A stretch of 64,000 nt of DNA. Origin: Leptospira neocaledonica. Lineage in GTDB: Bacteria > Spirochaetota > Leptospiria > Leptospirales > Leptospiraceae. The notes beneath the pieces were generated by a model. It saw only the letters and a list, made by a program, of their open reading frames with translations. It did not search any database and had not been told where the DNA came from. The stretch spans positions 310,001 to 374,000 of the forward strand of contig NZ_NPEA01000005.1 of assembly GCF_002812205.1 (NCBI RefSeq), given 5' to 3'. Positions 20,971 through 29,623 of the stretch are shown in pieces. The stretch's first letter is position 1. The number at the start of each line of letters is the position of its first letter. The position numbers were made by a program, and so were the translations under genes.

Positions 20971-21975
20971 ATGTGGGTCGCCGTCGATGCAATGAGCGGC
21001 GACTACGGTCCTGACCGGATCGTAGAAGGTGCCGTTAACGCGGTAAATCAAGACGGCAGAAACGTCATACTCGTTGGTAAAGAAGAAGATATCAGCGAGA
21101 CCCTCCTTAAATACGAATACGATACAAATAAGATCAGAATTGTTCACGCTAGCGAAGTAATCGGCATGAATGATTCTCCATCTATTGCAGTGCGTGCAAT
21201 GGAAGATTCTTCCGTTGTGCAAGCAGCTCAATTGGTTGCAGATAAAACCTGTGTTGGAATGTTCTCTCCCGGAAATACGGGCGCTACTATGGCGGCTGCG
21301 TTATTATATCTGGGCAGAATTCCTGGAGTGCTTAGACCCCCGATTGCTGCTCCGATCCCGAGAGAGAAAGGAGCTCCTACACTTCTTCTGGATGCAGGTG
21401 CAAATGTGGATTGTAAGCCGGAGTATTTGGCTCAGTTCGCGATCATGGGAGAGATCTATTCCAGACTTATTTTCAATACTCACAAACCGAAGGTCGGGAT
21501 CTTGTCCAACGGAGAAGAGGATAAGAAGGGAAACTCGATCACGTTAAAGGCATTTGAATATATTAAAAAACTACCGATCGACTTCGTAGGAAATGTAGAA
21601 GGTAGAGATCTTTATGGTGGTGGAAGGGACGTTGACGTTGTAGTATGCGACGGCTTCGTCGGGAATATAGTTCTGAAAGCAACCGAAGGTCTTTCCAAAT
21701 CCATATTCAGCGTCTTAAGAGAAAGTATCGCTCAGTCCAGTCTAGCCCAAACCGGGGCCCTTCTTCTCAAACCTACATTTACAGCGATTAAGAAAAGATT
21801 GGATTACGCGGAATATGGCGGAGCACTTCTTCTTGGAGTAGACGGAACCTGTTTAATTGGCCATGGTTCTTCCAATGCGCATGCAGTCCGAAACGCAATC
21901 CGAGTAGTGGTAGAATGTGCCGAAAGAGATGTGAACCAGCGCATCAAAGAAGATATCGAAAAGGCAAAGTTTTAA
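20971..21975 (+). CDS. plsX: phosphate acyltransferase PlsX
   Basis: PlsX makes acyl-phosphate from acyl-ACP for phospholipid synthesis. The protein starts [13 protein letters not shown] and contains [31 protein letters not shown] and [13 protein letters not shown], all typical. The length (334 aa) is normal. It belongs to a lipid-synthesis stretch with fabG and acpP downstream. fabH and fabD, often found between plsX and fabG, are missing here. Confidence 0.95.
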   Translation: MWVAVDAMSGDYGPDRIVEGAVNAVNQDGRNVILVGKEEDISETLLKYEYDTNKIRIVHASEVIGMNDSPSIAVRAMEDSSVVQAAQLVADKTCVGMFSPGNTGATMAAALLYLGRIPGVLRPPIAAPIPREKGAPTLLLDAGANVDCKPEYLAQFAIMGEIYSRLIFNTHKPKVGILSNGEEDKKGNSITLKAFEYIKKLPIDFVGNVEGRDLYGGGRDVDVVVCDGFVGNIVLKATEGLSKSIFSVLRESIAQSSLAQTGALLLKPTFTAIKKRLDYAEYGGALLLGVDGTCLIGHGSSNAHAVRNAIRVVVECAERDVNQRIKEDIEKAKF

Positions 21976-22080
21976 CTTCGCTTTCTTTCACAACCCCAGG
22001 GTGAACGCTACACCCAGAATCACTTGACCCCCCAGGCCCGGAAAATACGCTAACCGCAGAATCTGGTAAGGAAAAAACCA

Positions 22081-22845
22081 ATGATCGATTTGAAAGGCAA
22101 AAACGCCATTATAACCGGGGCTGCCCGCGGAATCGGTAAAGCAACCGCTCTTAAACTCGCGCAAGCAGGCGCAAACGTTGTCATTGCCGACTTAAACGAA
22201 GAGGCAAGTAAAGCTACTGCGGATGAGATAGCAAAAGTAACAGGTGTCAAAGCAATCGGAGTTTCTGTAAACGTAGCAAATGCAGAATCTGCGCAAGCGG
22301 GTATCCAAGCTGTAGTGGATAATTTCGGTTCAATAGAAATTCTAGTGAATAATGCCGGTATCACTAAAGATACTCTGATGCTTAGAATGAAACAGGAACA
22401 ATGGGATGCTGTAATTGCAGTGAACCTAACTGGAACTTTCAATTGTATTCAGTCTGCCATAAAATTTATGGCAAAAAATCCGAACGGTGGATCCATCATC
22501 AACCTTTCCTCTATCGCTGGAGTGAATGGAAATATCGGACAAACCAACTATTCCGCTTCTAAAGCGGGTGTGATTGGCTTAACCAAAGCAGTCGCTCTGG
22601 AAATGGCTGGTCGTAAAATCCGTTGTAACGCGATCGCTCCGGGATTTATCGCAACTGAAATGACAGATGCGATCCCAGAAAAGATCCGTACTGCAATGGT
22701 TGCTGCAATTCCTTTAAAAAGAGCAGGTCAGCCGGACGATATCGCGAACACTATCGCTTTTCTAGCTTCCGATATATCCTCTTTTATTACAGGACAAGTA
22801 ATTGAAGTGAACGGTGGGGGATTCCTTCCAGGAGTCCAAGCCTAA
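22081..22845 (+). CDS. fabG: 3-oxoacyl-ACP reductase
   Basis: FabG reduces 3-ketoacyl-ACP with NADPH in the fatty-acid elongation cycle. It is a classical short-chain dehydrogenase of 254 aa with TGAARGIGKA (cofactor), NNAGIT, the catalytic Ser of NLSSIAG and the YSASK Tyr-Lys pair, and it ends in GQVIEVNGGG. The context after plsX and before acpP supports FabG rather than a generic SDR. It is followed by a strong terminator. Confidence 0.92.
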   Translation: MIDLKGKNAIITGAARGIGKATALKLAQAGANVVIADLNEEASKATADEIAKVTGVKAIGVSVNVANAESAQAGIQAVVDNFGSIEILVNNAGITKDTLMLRMKQEQWDAVIAVNLTGTFNCIQSAIKFMAKNPNGGSIINLSSIAGVNGNIGQTNYSASKAGVIGLTKAVALEMAGRKIRCNAIAPGFIATEMTDAIPEKIRTAMVAAIPLKRAGQPDDIANTIAFLASDISSFITGQVIEVNGGGFLPGVQA

Positions 22846-22879
22846 ATATTCGGATTTTAATCCGGATCAATCAGGCAGA

Positions 22880-22911
22880 AAGCCCGGAATTTTCCGGGCT
22901 TTTGTTTTTTT
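22880..22911 (+). terminator. intrinsic terminator after fabG
   Basis: AAGCCCGGAA and TTCCGGGCTT form a perfect 10-bp stem around 2 nt, followed by TTGTTTTTTT. It ends the long co-directional run that begins at 5505. Confidence 0.92.
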
Positions 22912-23293
22912 GTAGAACCAACAAAACAACCACTCTTAGAAAGGTTCTCATTATATTCTATAAATGATAACTCCGAACGGCGTTCGAATGAATGATCGAG
23001 AACTGTCTCAATATCGAATATTAGAAATGTGACTTTTTGATTATTTGAATATGAGGACTGGGCCTGAATTTTCGATACTTTGAGTCGATCGAATTCGTAA
23101 GTTATAGAACAGCTTCTTTGAAAAAATATGAAAAAGAAACTTGGATAATATTCTGTTTTTTTCCCGTTTCCAATCCGTTAACGCTTGCCAAAACATTTGA
23201 GAAAAAAATGTTTAAAAATCGGTGGATGAATTCATCCCCGATTCTAAACCTAACTAAAACTTACATACCATTTCGATGGTACGGAGGAAACAA
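22912..23293 (+). promoter_or_regulatory. non-coding region upstream of acpP with an inverted repeat
   Basis: About 380 nt with no convincing gene; an open frame beginning at 23118 runs into acpP in another frame. AAACATTT (23191-23198) and AAATGTTT (23206-23213) form a perfect 8-bp inverted repeat 80 nt before the acpP ATG, a plausible operator. TTGCCA just before it (23186-23191) resembles a -35 box, but I see no good -10 at the right distance. GGAGG at 23283-23287 is the acpP ribosome-binding site. Confidence 0.45.
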
Positions 23294-23527
23294 ATGGCAG
23301 ATTTCGAAAAGATTAAGTCTATTATCGTTGAGCAACTTGGAGTGGATGAGTCCGAAGTGACTCCTGAAGCACACTTCATTGATGACCTCGGTGCAGACTC
23401 TCTTGACACAGTTGAACTCGTTATGGCTCTTGAAGAAGAGTTTGGCGTTGAAATTTCCGATGAGGATGCTGAAAAGATCCAAACCGTCGGAGACGTAATT
23501 AAGTTCATCGACACTCTAAAGTCCTAA
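23294..23527 (+). CDS. acpP: acyl carrier protein
   Basis: ACP carries growing acyl chains on 4'-phosphopantetheine. The 77-residue acidic protein has the attachment Ser36 in [10 protein letters not shown] and the usual four-helix pattern ending [11 protein letters not shown] chose the ATG at 23294 (MADFEKIKS), which follows a clear GGAGG. An in-frame ATG 18 nt upstream would add basic residues foreign to ACP. It is followed by rnc, as in many genomes. Confidence 0.96.
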   Translation: MADFEKIKSIIVEQLGVDESEVTPEAHFIDDLGADSLDTVELVMALEEEFGVEISDEDAEKIQTVGDVIKFIDTLKS

Positions 23528-23538
23528 TTGACTGGACC

Positions 23539-23572
23539 TCCGGGTTCTTTTACGGGAACTCGGAAGTCTTTC
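23539..23572 (+). terminator. possible weak terminator between acpP and rnc
   Basis: TCCGGGTTC (23539-23547) and GAACTCGGA (23556-23564) pair with one mismatch, followed by a pyrimidine-rich tail (AGTCTTTCC). It could partially uncouple the very highly expressed acpP from rnc. Confidence 0.4.
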
Positions 23573-23592
23573 CTTCCTTTTATCAAAATCCT

Positions 23593-24330
23593 TTGATAAA
23601 AAAAAAACACATTCAGAATCAAAACAAATCTGATCCTAAGATTAGAAAGGATCCTTCTCTACTTGCGTCCGAGCTTGGTTTAAGATTTAATAAACCTTCT
23701 TATTTAGAAATCGCATTCATACATAGTTCTTATCGTAACGAAAATCCTGAATACAAAGAAGACAACGAAAGACTAGAGTTCTTAGGAGATTCAGTTCTCG
23801 GACTGGTTGTCGCAAAATATTTATATAGAACAAATCCTTCCGCAAGTGAAGGTGAACTTTCTAGAAAAAAAGCGACCCTGGTTTCTACGGCAATGTTAAA
23901 CGGGCTTAGTGAAAAATTGGGGTTAACTTCTTACGTTCTATTGGGAAAGGGAGAAGGTCAGGGAAACGCTCAGAAAAAACTCGGAGCTAATTTGTTCGAG
24001 TCCTTGGTCGGTGCTGTTTATTTGGACCAAGGAATGGAAGCTGCGGAGAAGTTTATACTCGAACATCTTATAGATTACATTAAAAATTCCGATAAAGTAA
24101 AAGAGGCCACGGATTATAAATCCATCCTCCAGGAAATTTGCCAAAAAAAATTCAAACTTCTACCTTCTTACAGATTACTTAAAGAGGTTGGGCCGGATCA
24201 CGAAAAAACCTTTTTCGTTAGCGTATCCATCCGAGATAAATATTCTGCGGAAGGTAAAGGAAAGAATAAAAAGTTCGCGGAACAAGACGCTGCGAAAGAG
24301 TTGCTAAAGGCCTTAAAAATCAAGGTTTAA
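23593..24330 (+). CDS. rnc: ribonuclease III
   Basis: RNase III cleaves double-stranded RNA in rRNA processing and mRNA turnover. The catalytic domain has NERLEFLGDSVLGL (the signature with acidic metal ligands) and NLFESLVGAVYLDQG. A C-terminal double-stranded RNA-binding domain follows (DYKSILQE...KFAEQDAAKELLK). The start at TTG 23593 has no good ribosome-binding site, and the first about 20 residues are very basic, so the true start could differ slightly. The end overlaps the Nudix gene by one base. Confidence 0.93.
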   Translation: MIKKKHIQNQNKSDPKIRKDPSLLASELGLRFNKPSYLEIAFIHSSYRNENPEYKEDNERLEFLGDSVLGLVVAKYLYRTNPSASEGELSRKKATLVSTAMLNGLSEKLGLTSYVLLGKGEGQGNAQKKLGANLFESLVGAVYLDQGMEAAEKFILEHLIDYIKNSDKVKEATDYKSILQEICQKKFKLLPSYRLLKEVGPDHEKTFFVSVSIRDKYSAEGKGKNKKFAEQDAAKELLKALKIKV

Positions 24331-24803
24331 TGAAATCTAATATGGAATTCTTTTTTAAAAAGAAAGGTTTAAGGGTCAGAGTGGCCGCTTTGATTCGAAA
24401 TCGTAAGGGAGATATCCTTCTTTTGCAGCAGAAAAAGAAGGATGCCTACTACTGGTTATTGCCCGGTGGTGGGATAGAATTCGGAGAAAGCGCGGAAGAC
24501 GCGTTAAAAAGAGAACTGAAAGAAGAACTTTCTCTCGATATCACCAGCGCTAATTTTTTATTTGTGAACGAGTCCATAGATCCTAAGGGGAATCGTCATC
24601 TTCTCCAGTTGGTATTCTTAGCTACCGTTAAAAAACAGGATCCGGCAGTGAACTTGAAAGAGAAAGCGATCACAGGATTCGGCTATTTTCCTTTGGGAGC
24701 AGTTTTAGAAATGGATATAAGACCGGATATTAAGGACTTTCTTTCTTCCGGAAAATACAAACCGGCTCCTTTTATACGAAGCCAATGGGTATATGATAAA
24801 TGA
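24330..24803 (+). CDS. Nudix hydrolase (MutT family)
   Basis: A 157-residue protein with a clear Nudix box: GGGIEFGESAEDALKRELKE followed by EL, matching Gx5Ex7REUxEE with Ser in place of the second Gly. Such enzymes hydrolyse nucleoside diphosphates linked to another group; the substrate cannot be read here. It is translationally coupled on both sides, sharing one base with rnc and 4 with aroB. A house-cleaning role is plausible but unproven. Confidence 0.85.
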   Translation: MKSNMEFFFKKKGLRVRVAALIRNRKGDILLLQQKKKDAYYWLLPGGGIEFGESAEDALKRELKEELSLDITSANFLFVNESIDPKGNRHLLQLVFLATVKKQDPAVNLKEKAITGFGYFPLGAVLEMDIRPDIKDFLSSGKYKPAPFIRSQWVYDK

Positions 24804-25894
24804 ATCCTATCCGGGAAGTACAGATCAAAGCATTTTCAAAAGAATATAAGGTACAGATCCATTCGGACTTCAGAGGTTTGGGTGAAACGATCAAAAAATT
24901 TTATCCGATTTCTTCCATATTTATACTCACGGAAAGAAAACTTTCAGGATTGTTTTCCAAGTTTTACGAATCTGAACTTTCCTGTCCTGGAATTCCATAC
25001 CATGAAATTTACATAAAGGGCGGGGAGAAAAATAAACACATCCTTCGCACCGCAGAAGTTTATAATAAACTAATAGAATTGGGAGCGGATCGTAAAAGTT
25101 TGATCATCGCTCTGGGCGGTGGAGTGGTAGGCGACTTCGCAGGATTTATAGCATCTACATTCCAAAGAGGGATCCGTTTTGCACAAGTTCCTACGACCTT
25201 ACTTGCTTCCGTAGATTCTTCCGTTGGTGGAAAAGTAGCGGTAAATGCCGACCTTGGAAAAAACATGATCGGCTCCTTCTACCAACCTGAGTTCGTATAT
25301 TTACCATTGATTGCATTATCCACTTTGCCCAAAAGAGAATGGAGATGTGGAATGGCAGAGATCGTAAAACACGGTCTTTTATCCGGCGGAGAATATCTGG
25401 AGAAGGTCCGTTCGAACGATAAATCCGTCTACGATCATACTTCTCCAGAACTTTTGGAATTAATCGTAGGTTCTATTTTATATAAATCTAATGTAGTGTC
25501 TCAAGATGAAAGAGAGGCAGGTTTACGAAAAGTTTTGAACTTGGGGCATACCACCGCTCACGCGATAGAGTCGCTCACAAATTATAGAAGATATTCCCAT
25601 GGAGAGGCTGTTTCTATAGGACTATTGACTGCGATCATTCTTTCCGCAGAAAAACAAGGTCTGGATCCTTCTTGGATAGAAAGTCTAAGAAAGATATTAA
25701 AGGCATATGACCTTCCATATCACGACAAAAGTAAATCTACTCAGGTAGCAAAACATACTCTTCATGATAAGAAGAATGTGGGGAACTCGGTTCGATTTGT
25801 CCTTCTTCAGTCTCCAGGAAATCCGATTTGGGATATTCCGATCGAACTGGAAGAGATTGCTTCTGCGTTCCGAAAACAAAAGAAAATGGATTAG
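24800..25894 (+). CDS. aroB: 3-dehydroquinate synthase
   Basis: It forms 3-dehydroquinate from DAHP in the second step of the shikimate pathway. Motifs include GGEKNKHILRTAEVYNKLIE, the NAD-binding GGGVVGDFAGFIAS, TTLLASVDSSVGGKVAVN, and the metal-ligand histidines in LNLGHTTAHAIE and YSHGEAVSIG. The length is 364 aa. It lies about 8 kb from pheA-tyrA-aroA, so the pathway is split within this window. Its TAG stop abuts a CACAGAG-type repeat. Confidence 0.94.
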   Translation: MNPIREVQIKAFSKEYKVQIHSDFRGLGETIKKFYPISSIFILTERKLSGLFSKFYESELSCPGIPYHEIYIKGGEKNKHILRTAEVYNKLIELGADRKSLIIALGGGVVGDFAGFIASTFQRGIRFAQVPTTLLASVDSSVGGKVAVNADLGKNMIGSFYQPEFVYLPLIALSTLPKREWRCGMAEIVKHGLLSGGEYLEKVRSNDKSVYDHTSPELLELIVGSILYKSNVVSQDEREAGLRKVLNLGHTTAHAIESLTNYRRYSHGEAVSIGLLTAIILSAEKQGLDPSWIESLRKILKAYDLPYHDKSKSTQVAKHTLHDKKNVGNSVRFVLLQSPGNPIWDIPIELEEIASAFRKQKKMD

Positions 25895-26094
25895 GAGACG
25901 CAGAGTTTGAAAGAGAGACAGAGTTATTCTCACACAAAGGCACTAAGTCACAGAGAGTTTCTTAAAAGATTTTCATATTAAACTATAAAGAAAGCTAAAC
26001 TTGGACGCCTTCTAATTCGATAGTTTCCTACCTCTGAGACTCCGCGTCTCTGTGTGCCAAAAATCTTTGCTCCTCTTCTAAACTCTGCGTCTTT
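25894..26094. repeat. inverted pair of ~65-bp CACAGAGAC-type repeats
   Basis: Unit 1 (25894-25960) begins GGAGACGCAGAGTTTG at the last base of the aroB stop codon and ends AAGTCACAGAGAG. Unit 2 (26031-26094) is its inverted relative; read on the minus strand it starts AAAGACGCAGAGTTT and contains CACACAGAGACGCGGAGTC. About 70 nt of AT-rich sequence separates the units. No gene lies in the 257-nt gap. Confidence 0.8.
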
Positions 26095-26151
26095 ACTTCC
26101 AAAAACACCTTGATTTCGTCATAGTAATACCTAGTGTAGGTTGTCCCGGTT

Positions 26152-27021
26152 ATGGAAGAAATTCTCCGACTTATAAATCCGATTTCCCTTTTGAACTCTA
26201 AAGAAAGGTCTATCACGGAAGAGTTCATTTTGGTCGCGTATTTTATCCTCACCTTAGTAATCGTTTATAAAACTTTCGTTTTGATCTTCGATAGGCTCAG
26301 TCCTCCTGCGGACAATTCCGTAAGGTATAATCGTAGGAGAGTGACTCGGATCTTGTTCGTAGTCGTGGGAGCAGTGTCCCTTCTTCCCGTAATTTTTTCC
26401 GGGCTTTCTTATCTCCCTACTGTGATGGGGCTTGCTGGAGCAGGTATCGTAATTTCCCTAAAAGATATTACTTTGAATTATGTGGGATGGTTATTGATCC
26501 ACGGCAGTAACGGTTTTGAAGTAGGGGACAGAATAGAGATCGAAGGCATTAAGGGAGATGTGGTTAATATTGGGATCAATCGTTTTACTTTGATGGAACT
26601 GAGTCCCGATCCTAAATCGGAACAATCTACAAATCGTTTGGTGCATCTTCCCAATCACACGATCATTCTTCATAAAGTATATGTAGTAAAAGAAAAAATG
26701 GGATTTGTGTGGGATGAATTTAGGATCAAGATTCCTCATAGTTCGGATTGGGAAGCCGCGGAAAAAATTTTGAACGGGATCCTAAAAAACAGCTCTATCA
26801 TTGACCAACATAAGATAGATTATTCTGTTAGAGAACTTTCCAAAAATTATCTTGTTAGACTCGGAAAGACAACTCCGATCGTATATATGAATGTAGAGGA
26901 AGGAGGGGTATTATTCTCTCTTCGGTATCTCACTCATATCAAAGAAAAAAGAAATCAAAAAGCAAGGATCTCTCGAGAGGTTTTAAAAGAGTTCGGCGAT
27001 TCGGGGATCCAATTATTATAA
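26152..27021 (+). CDS. small mechanosensitive ion channel (MscS family)
   Basis: A 289-residue inner-membrane protein. Hydrophobic helices are at about 25-48 and 63-85, then the pore-lining helix with GLAGAGIVISLKDITLN, followed by the beta domain FEVGDRIEIEGIKGDVVNIGINRFTLME typical of MscS, and a soluble C-terminal part. Such channels release solutes on hypo-osmotic shock. The family match is clear, but it is a short, divergent member and ion selectivity cannot be inferred. Confidence 0.85.
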   Translation: MEEILRLINPISLLNSKERSITEEFILVAYFILTLVIVYKTFVLIFDRLSPPADNSVRYNRRRVTRILFVVVGAVSLLPVIFSGLSYLPTVMGLAGAGIVISLKDITLNYVGWLLIHGSNGFEVGDRIEIEGIKGDVVNIGINRFTLMELSPDPKSEQSTNRLVHLPNHTIILHKVYVVKEKMGFVWDEFRIKIPHSSDWEAAEKILNGILKNSSIIDQHKIDYSVRELSKNYLVRLGKTTPIVYMNVEEGGVLFSLRYLTHIKEKRNQKARISREVLKEFGDSGIQLL

Positions 27022-27069
27022 TTGTCCGGAAAGTCCTAAAATGGTATATATGGGAAAGGTAGGTGAAGC

Positions 27070-28155
27070 TTGAGACAATATATTTCCTTCGTGTGGACAA
27101 CCCAGGCTAAAGCTGCCCTATATATTATCTTTTTCTTGTGTTTGTTTGTTGGGGAGGTGCTTTCGGAGGAGGTTTCCAAACCGGAATATGAAAAAGCAGA
27201 CAAGCTGATCGAAAATCAGGATTATAAATCTGCATTAAAGATCCTACTCGAATACGAAAAGAAAAAGCCGGATGATGACGTTTTACTTTTTAAAATCGGT
27301 TTCAGTTATTTCCGCCTGGAAGAAGATCAAAAAGCGTTATTATATTTTGAAAAAGCGATCAGAACTAATCCGAAGGTAGCGAAATATTATGATTATTACG
27401 GAGCCACTTTTTATTTTTCCGGAAAAATCGACGAGGCAGAAAAACAATTCTTAAAATGTGTAGAATTGGATCCGAAAAACCCAATGGCAACGGGTATGCT
27501 CGGTGCTATATATGCCGAAAAAGGGCAATTATCCAAGGCAAAGGATTATTTTTTAAAGGCCTTGGAAATCGACCCTGAAGATCTGAGGGCTAATTATAGT
27601 CTTGCAGGTATTTACTTTAGCGAAGGAGATTTGGTCAAGTCTCAGAAATATTTCGAGATCTGTTATAAGTTAGATCCCGAAAATTACGCTACCGTTAGCT
27701 ATTTAATAGAAAACTTATATAGACAGGAGAAATTCGAAGAAGCGGAAAAATATAAGAGACGCCTACTTCAGATCAGGAATTCTTCCAAAGATCCTCGTAT
27801 CACTAATCTTAAATATTTTCGTTTCGATACATTTCCGATCAAAGAGTTTGTGATCGTTGCTCAAGAAAGTTTTTCTAAAACCGGCGATCTGTATTATTAT
27901 TATGTTTTTTCAGTTTTCGATAAAAGTGGAAAACATCTAAAAAATATTAATTTAGAATCCTCGGCAATACTAAAGGAAAACGGGCTGAAATATATTATAG
28001 GAATGGATCTTATTGAGGACGGAAATTCCAAACATTCCACCTCGAATATTGCATATCCCGAATTACCTACTTATTTCGAATTAAAATCAGTTTTAACTGA
28101 AATATTGGAAGGTAAGGTAAAATTTCCGTATAGTTCTTCTGCCAGTCCTAAATGA
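27070..28155 (+). CDS. exported tetratricopeptide repeat protein
   Basis: A 361-residue protein with an N-terminal hydrophobic segment at about 15-31 (probable signal or anchor) and about five TPR units between residues 40 and 235 (KYYDYYGATFYFSGKIDEAE, MLGAIYAEKGQLSKAKDY, NYSLAGIYFSEGDLVKSQ and similar). The C-terminal about 110 residues match no family I know. The TTG start at 27070 is preceded by AGGTAGGTG. The protein probably acts as a periplasmic scaffold; its partner is unknown. Confidence 0.75.
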   Translation: MRQYISFVWTTQAKAALYIIFFLCLFVGEVLSEEVSKPEYEKADKLIENQDYKSALKILLEYEKKKPDDDVLLFKIGFSYFRLEEDQKALLYFEKAIRTNPKVAKYYDYYGATFYFSGKIDEAEKQFLKCVELDPKNPMATGMLGAIYAEKGQLSKAKDYFLKALEIDPEDLRANYSLAGIYFSEGDLVKSQKYFEICYKLDPENYATVSYLIENLYRQEKFEEAEKYKRRLLQIRNSSKDPRITNLKYFRFDTFPIKEFVIVAQESFSKTGDLYYYYVFSVFDKSGKHLKNINLESSAILKENGLKYIIGMDLIEDGNSKHSTSNIAYPELPTYFELKSVLTEILEGKVKFPYSSSASPK

Positions 28156-28196
28156 GTTAAGAGCGAGCTATTAAAAGTATATTCGATATTAAAGAA

Positions 28197-29621
28197 TTAT
28201 CGTATTTTATAAATTTGTAAAAAGTCTACGGACTTGGCTTCTCCTCCAGGCGCTCCGGAAAGAATGACCACTATATCTCCGGGAGTAAGCATCCCGTCTT
28301 CGGGAAGTCTAGTTTCCATAAAACGGATCATATCGAAAAAAGTTTCCATGAATGGCATAACATAAGGCTGTACACCTCGATACAATTTCATCTTTCTTGC
28401 TGTAGCTAAATAAGGAGTAAAAGAAAGGATAGGGACCTTGGGTCTCATCTCCGAAGTGATGAGTGCTGAATATCCGCTTCTTGTAAAATTCACAATTGCT
28501 TTTGCGTTGATGCTATGTGCGATTTCTCTTGCGGCGGAACCTAAGGCAGCTCTTTCTATTTCTAATTCGGATTTTTTTAAGTTCCAATGGATCTCATAAA
28601 TACGATCCAAGTTTTCGGTTTCTCTCAGGATCTTTGCCATCATTTCGGCAGATTCCACAGGGTATTTTCCGCTCGCAGATTCGCCGGATAACATGACTGC
28701 ATCCGTTCCATCCATGACCGCATTTGCAACATCGCTTGCTTCTGCTCTAGTCGGTCTCGGGTTATCGACCATAGATTCTAACATTTGAGTGGCGGTGATT
28801 ACCGGTTTCCCTGCGCGATTCGCTTTATAGATGAGTTCTTTTTGTAAAACTGGGACTCTTTCCGTTTCTACTTCTACTCCAAGGTCTCCTCTCGCGATCA
28901 TAATCCCGTCTGCAGCTTCTAAAATTTCATCTATATTACGGATTGCTTCAGGTCTTTCTATTTTGGCAATGAGTCCTGTTTGGGTTCCTCTCATCATTTC
29001 CCTGGCTAGTTCCAAGTCTGAGGCCCTTCTTACAAAACTTAATGCGACGTAATCCACTCCTAAATTGAGTGCAAACTTCAGATCGAGTAGATCTTTTTCG
29101 GAAAGTGCAGGTGCAGAGATAGGAGTTCCGGGCAAATTAATTCCTTTGTTGCTTTTTAGAATTCCTCCTATTATAACTTTCAAAACGGCTTCTTTGCTTG
29201 ATTTGGATTCGACTTCTAGTACGAGTTTACCGTCATCTACTAATAGTTTGTCTCCCGAACGAAGATCTTCTATCATGGCAGGGTAGGTAGTGCCGACCGC
29301 CTCGGAATCTCCTAAGTATTCCGCGTCGGGTAAAAGTCTGATCTTGTTTCCCTTTTCTAATTCGATTTGGGGAACCCGGAGTTTTCCGGTTCTGATTTTT
29401 GGTCCCTGCAGATCCGCCATGATGCCGAGAGGAACGCCGGACTCGGATTCGCATTTTCGCAAAGTTTCAAAAACTTTTTTGTGAACTTCGTGAGTGCCGT
29501 GAGAGAAATTCATTCTCGCGATGTCCATTCCGGCTCGGAGAAGTGCGGTGATAGTATTTTCATCTGAGGAAGAAGGACCAATGGTACAGACCATTTTGGT
29601 TTTTTTTTCCGGGCTAAACAT
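28197..29621 (-). CDS. pyk: pyruvate kinase
   Basis: It converts phosphoenolpyruvate and ADP to pyruvate and ATP in glycolysis. At 474 aa it has the A/B/C domain layout: KMVCTIGPSS at the start, MNFSHGTHE, IMADLQGPKIRTG, the signature IAKIERPEAIRNIDEIL, MIARGDLGVE, and the C-domain TRSGYSALITSEMRP. The ATG at 29621 lies 2 nt from a divergent ATG, so its promoter must lie inside the neighbouring gene's 5' end or that gene's start is further in. Confidence 0.95.
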   Translation of the reverse strand: MFSPEKKTKMVCTIGPSSSDENTITALLRAGMDIARMNFSHGTHEVHKKVFETLRKCESESGVPLGIMADLQGPKIRTGKLRVPQIELEKGNKIRLLPDAEYLGDSEAVGTTYPAMIEDLRSGDKLLVDDGKLVLEVESKSSKEAVLKVIIGGILKSNKGINLPGTPISAPALSEKDLLDLKFALNLGVDYVALSFVRRASDLELAREMMRGTQTGLIAKIERPEAIRNIDEILEAADGIMIARGDLGVEVETERVPVLQKELIYKANRAGKPVITATQMLESMVDNPRPTRAEASDVANAVMDGTDAVMLSGESASGKYPVESAEMMAKILRETENLDRIYEIHWNLKKSELEIERAALGSAAREIAHSINAKAIVNFTRSGYSALITSEMRPKVPILSFTPYLATARKMKLYRGVQPYVMPFMETFFDMIRFMETRLPEDGMLTPGDIVVILSGAPGGEAKSVDFLQIYKIR

Positions 29622-29623
29622 GA

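Noticed and set aside
23118..23360. An 80-residue plus-strand frame running into acpP
   Set aside because: It overlaps acpP in another frame and has no ribosome-binding site or domain, so it is probably chance in an AT-rich leader.
26031..26094. The facing repeat units as intrinsic terminators
   Set aside because: The arms are imperfect, far apart (over 70 nt loop) and lack a terminal T-run, so they are listed as repeats rather than terminators.
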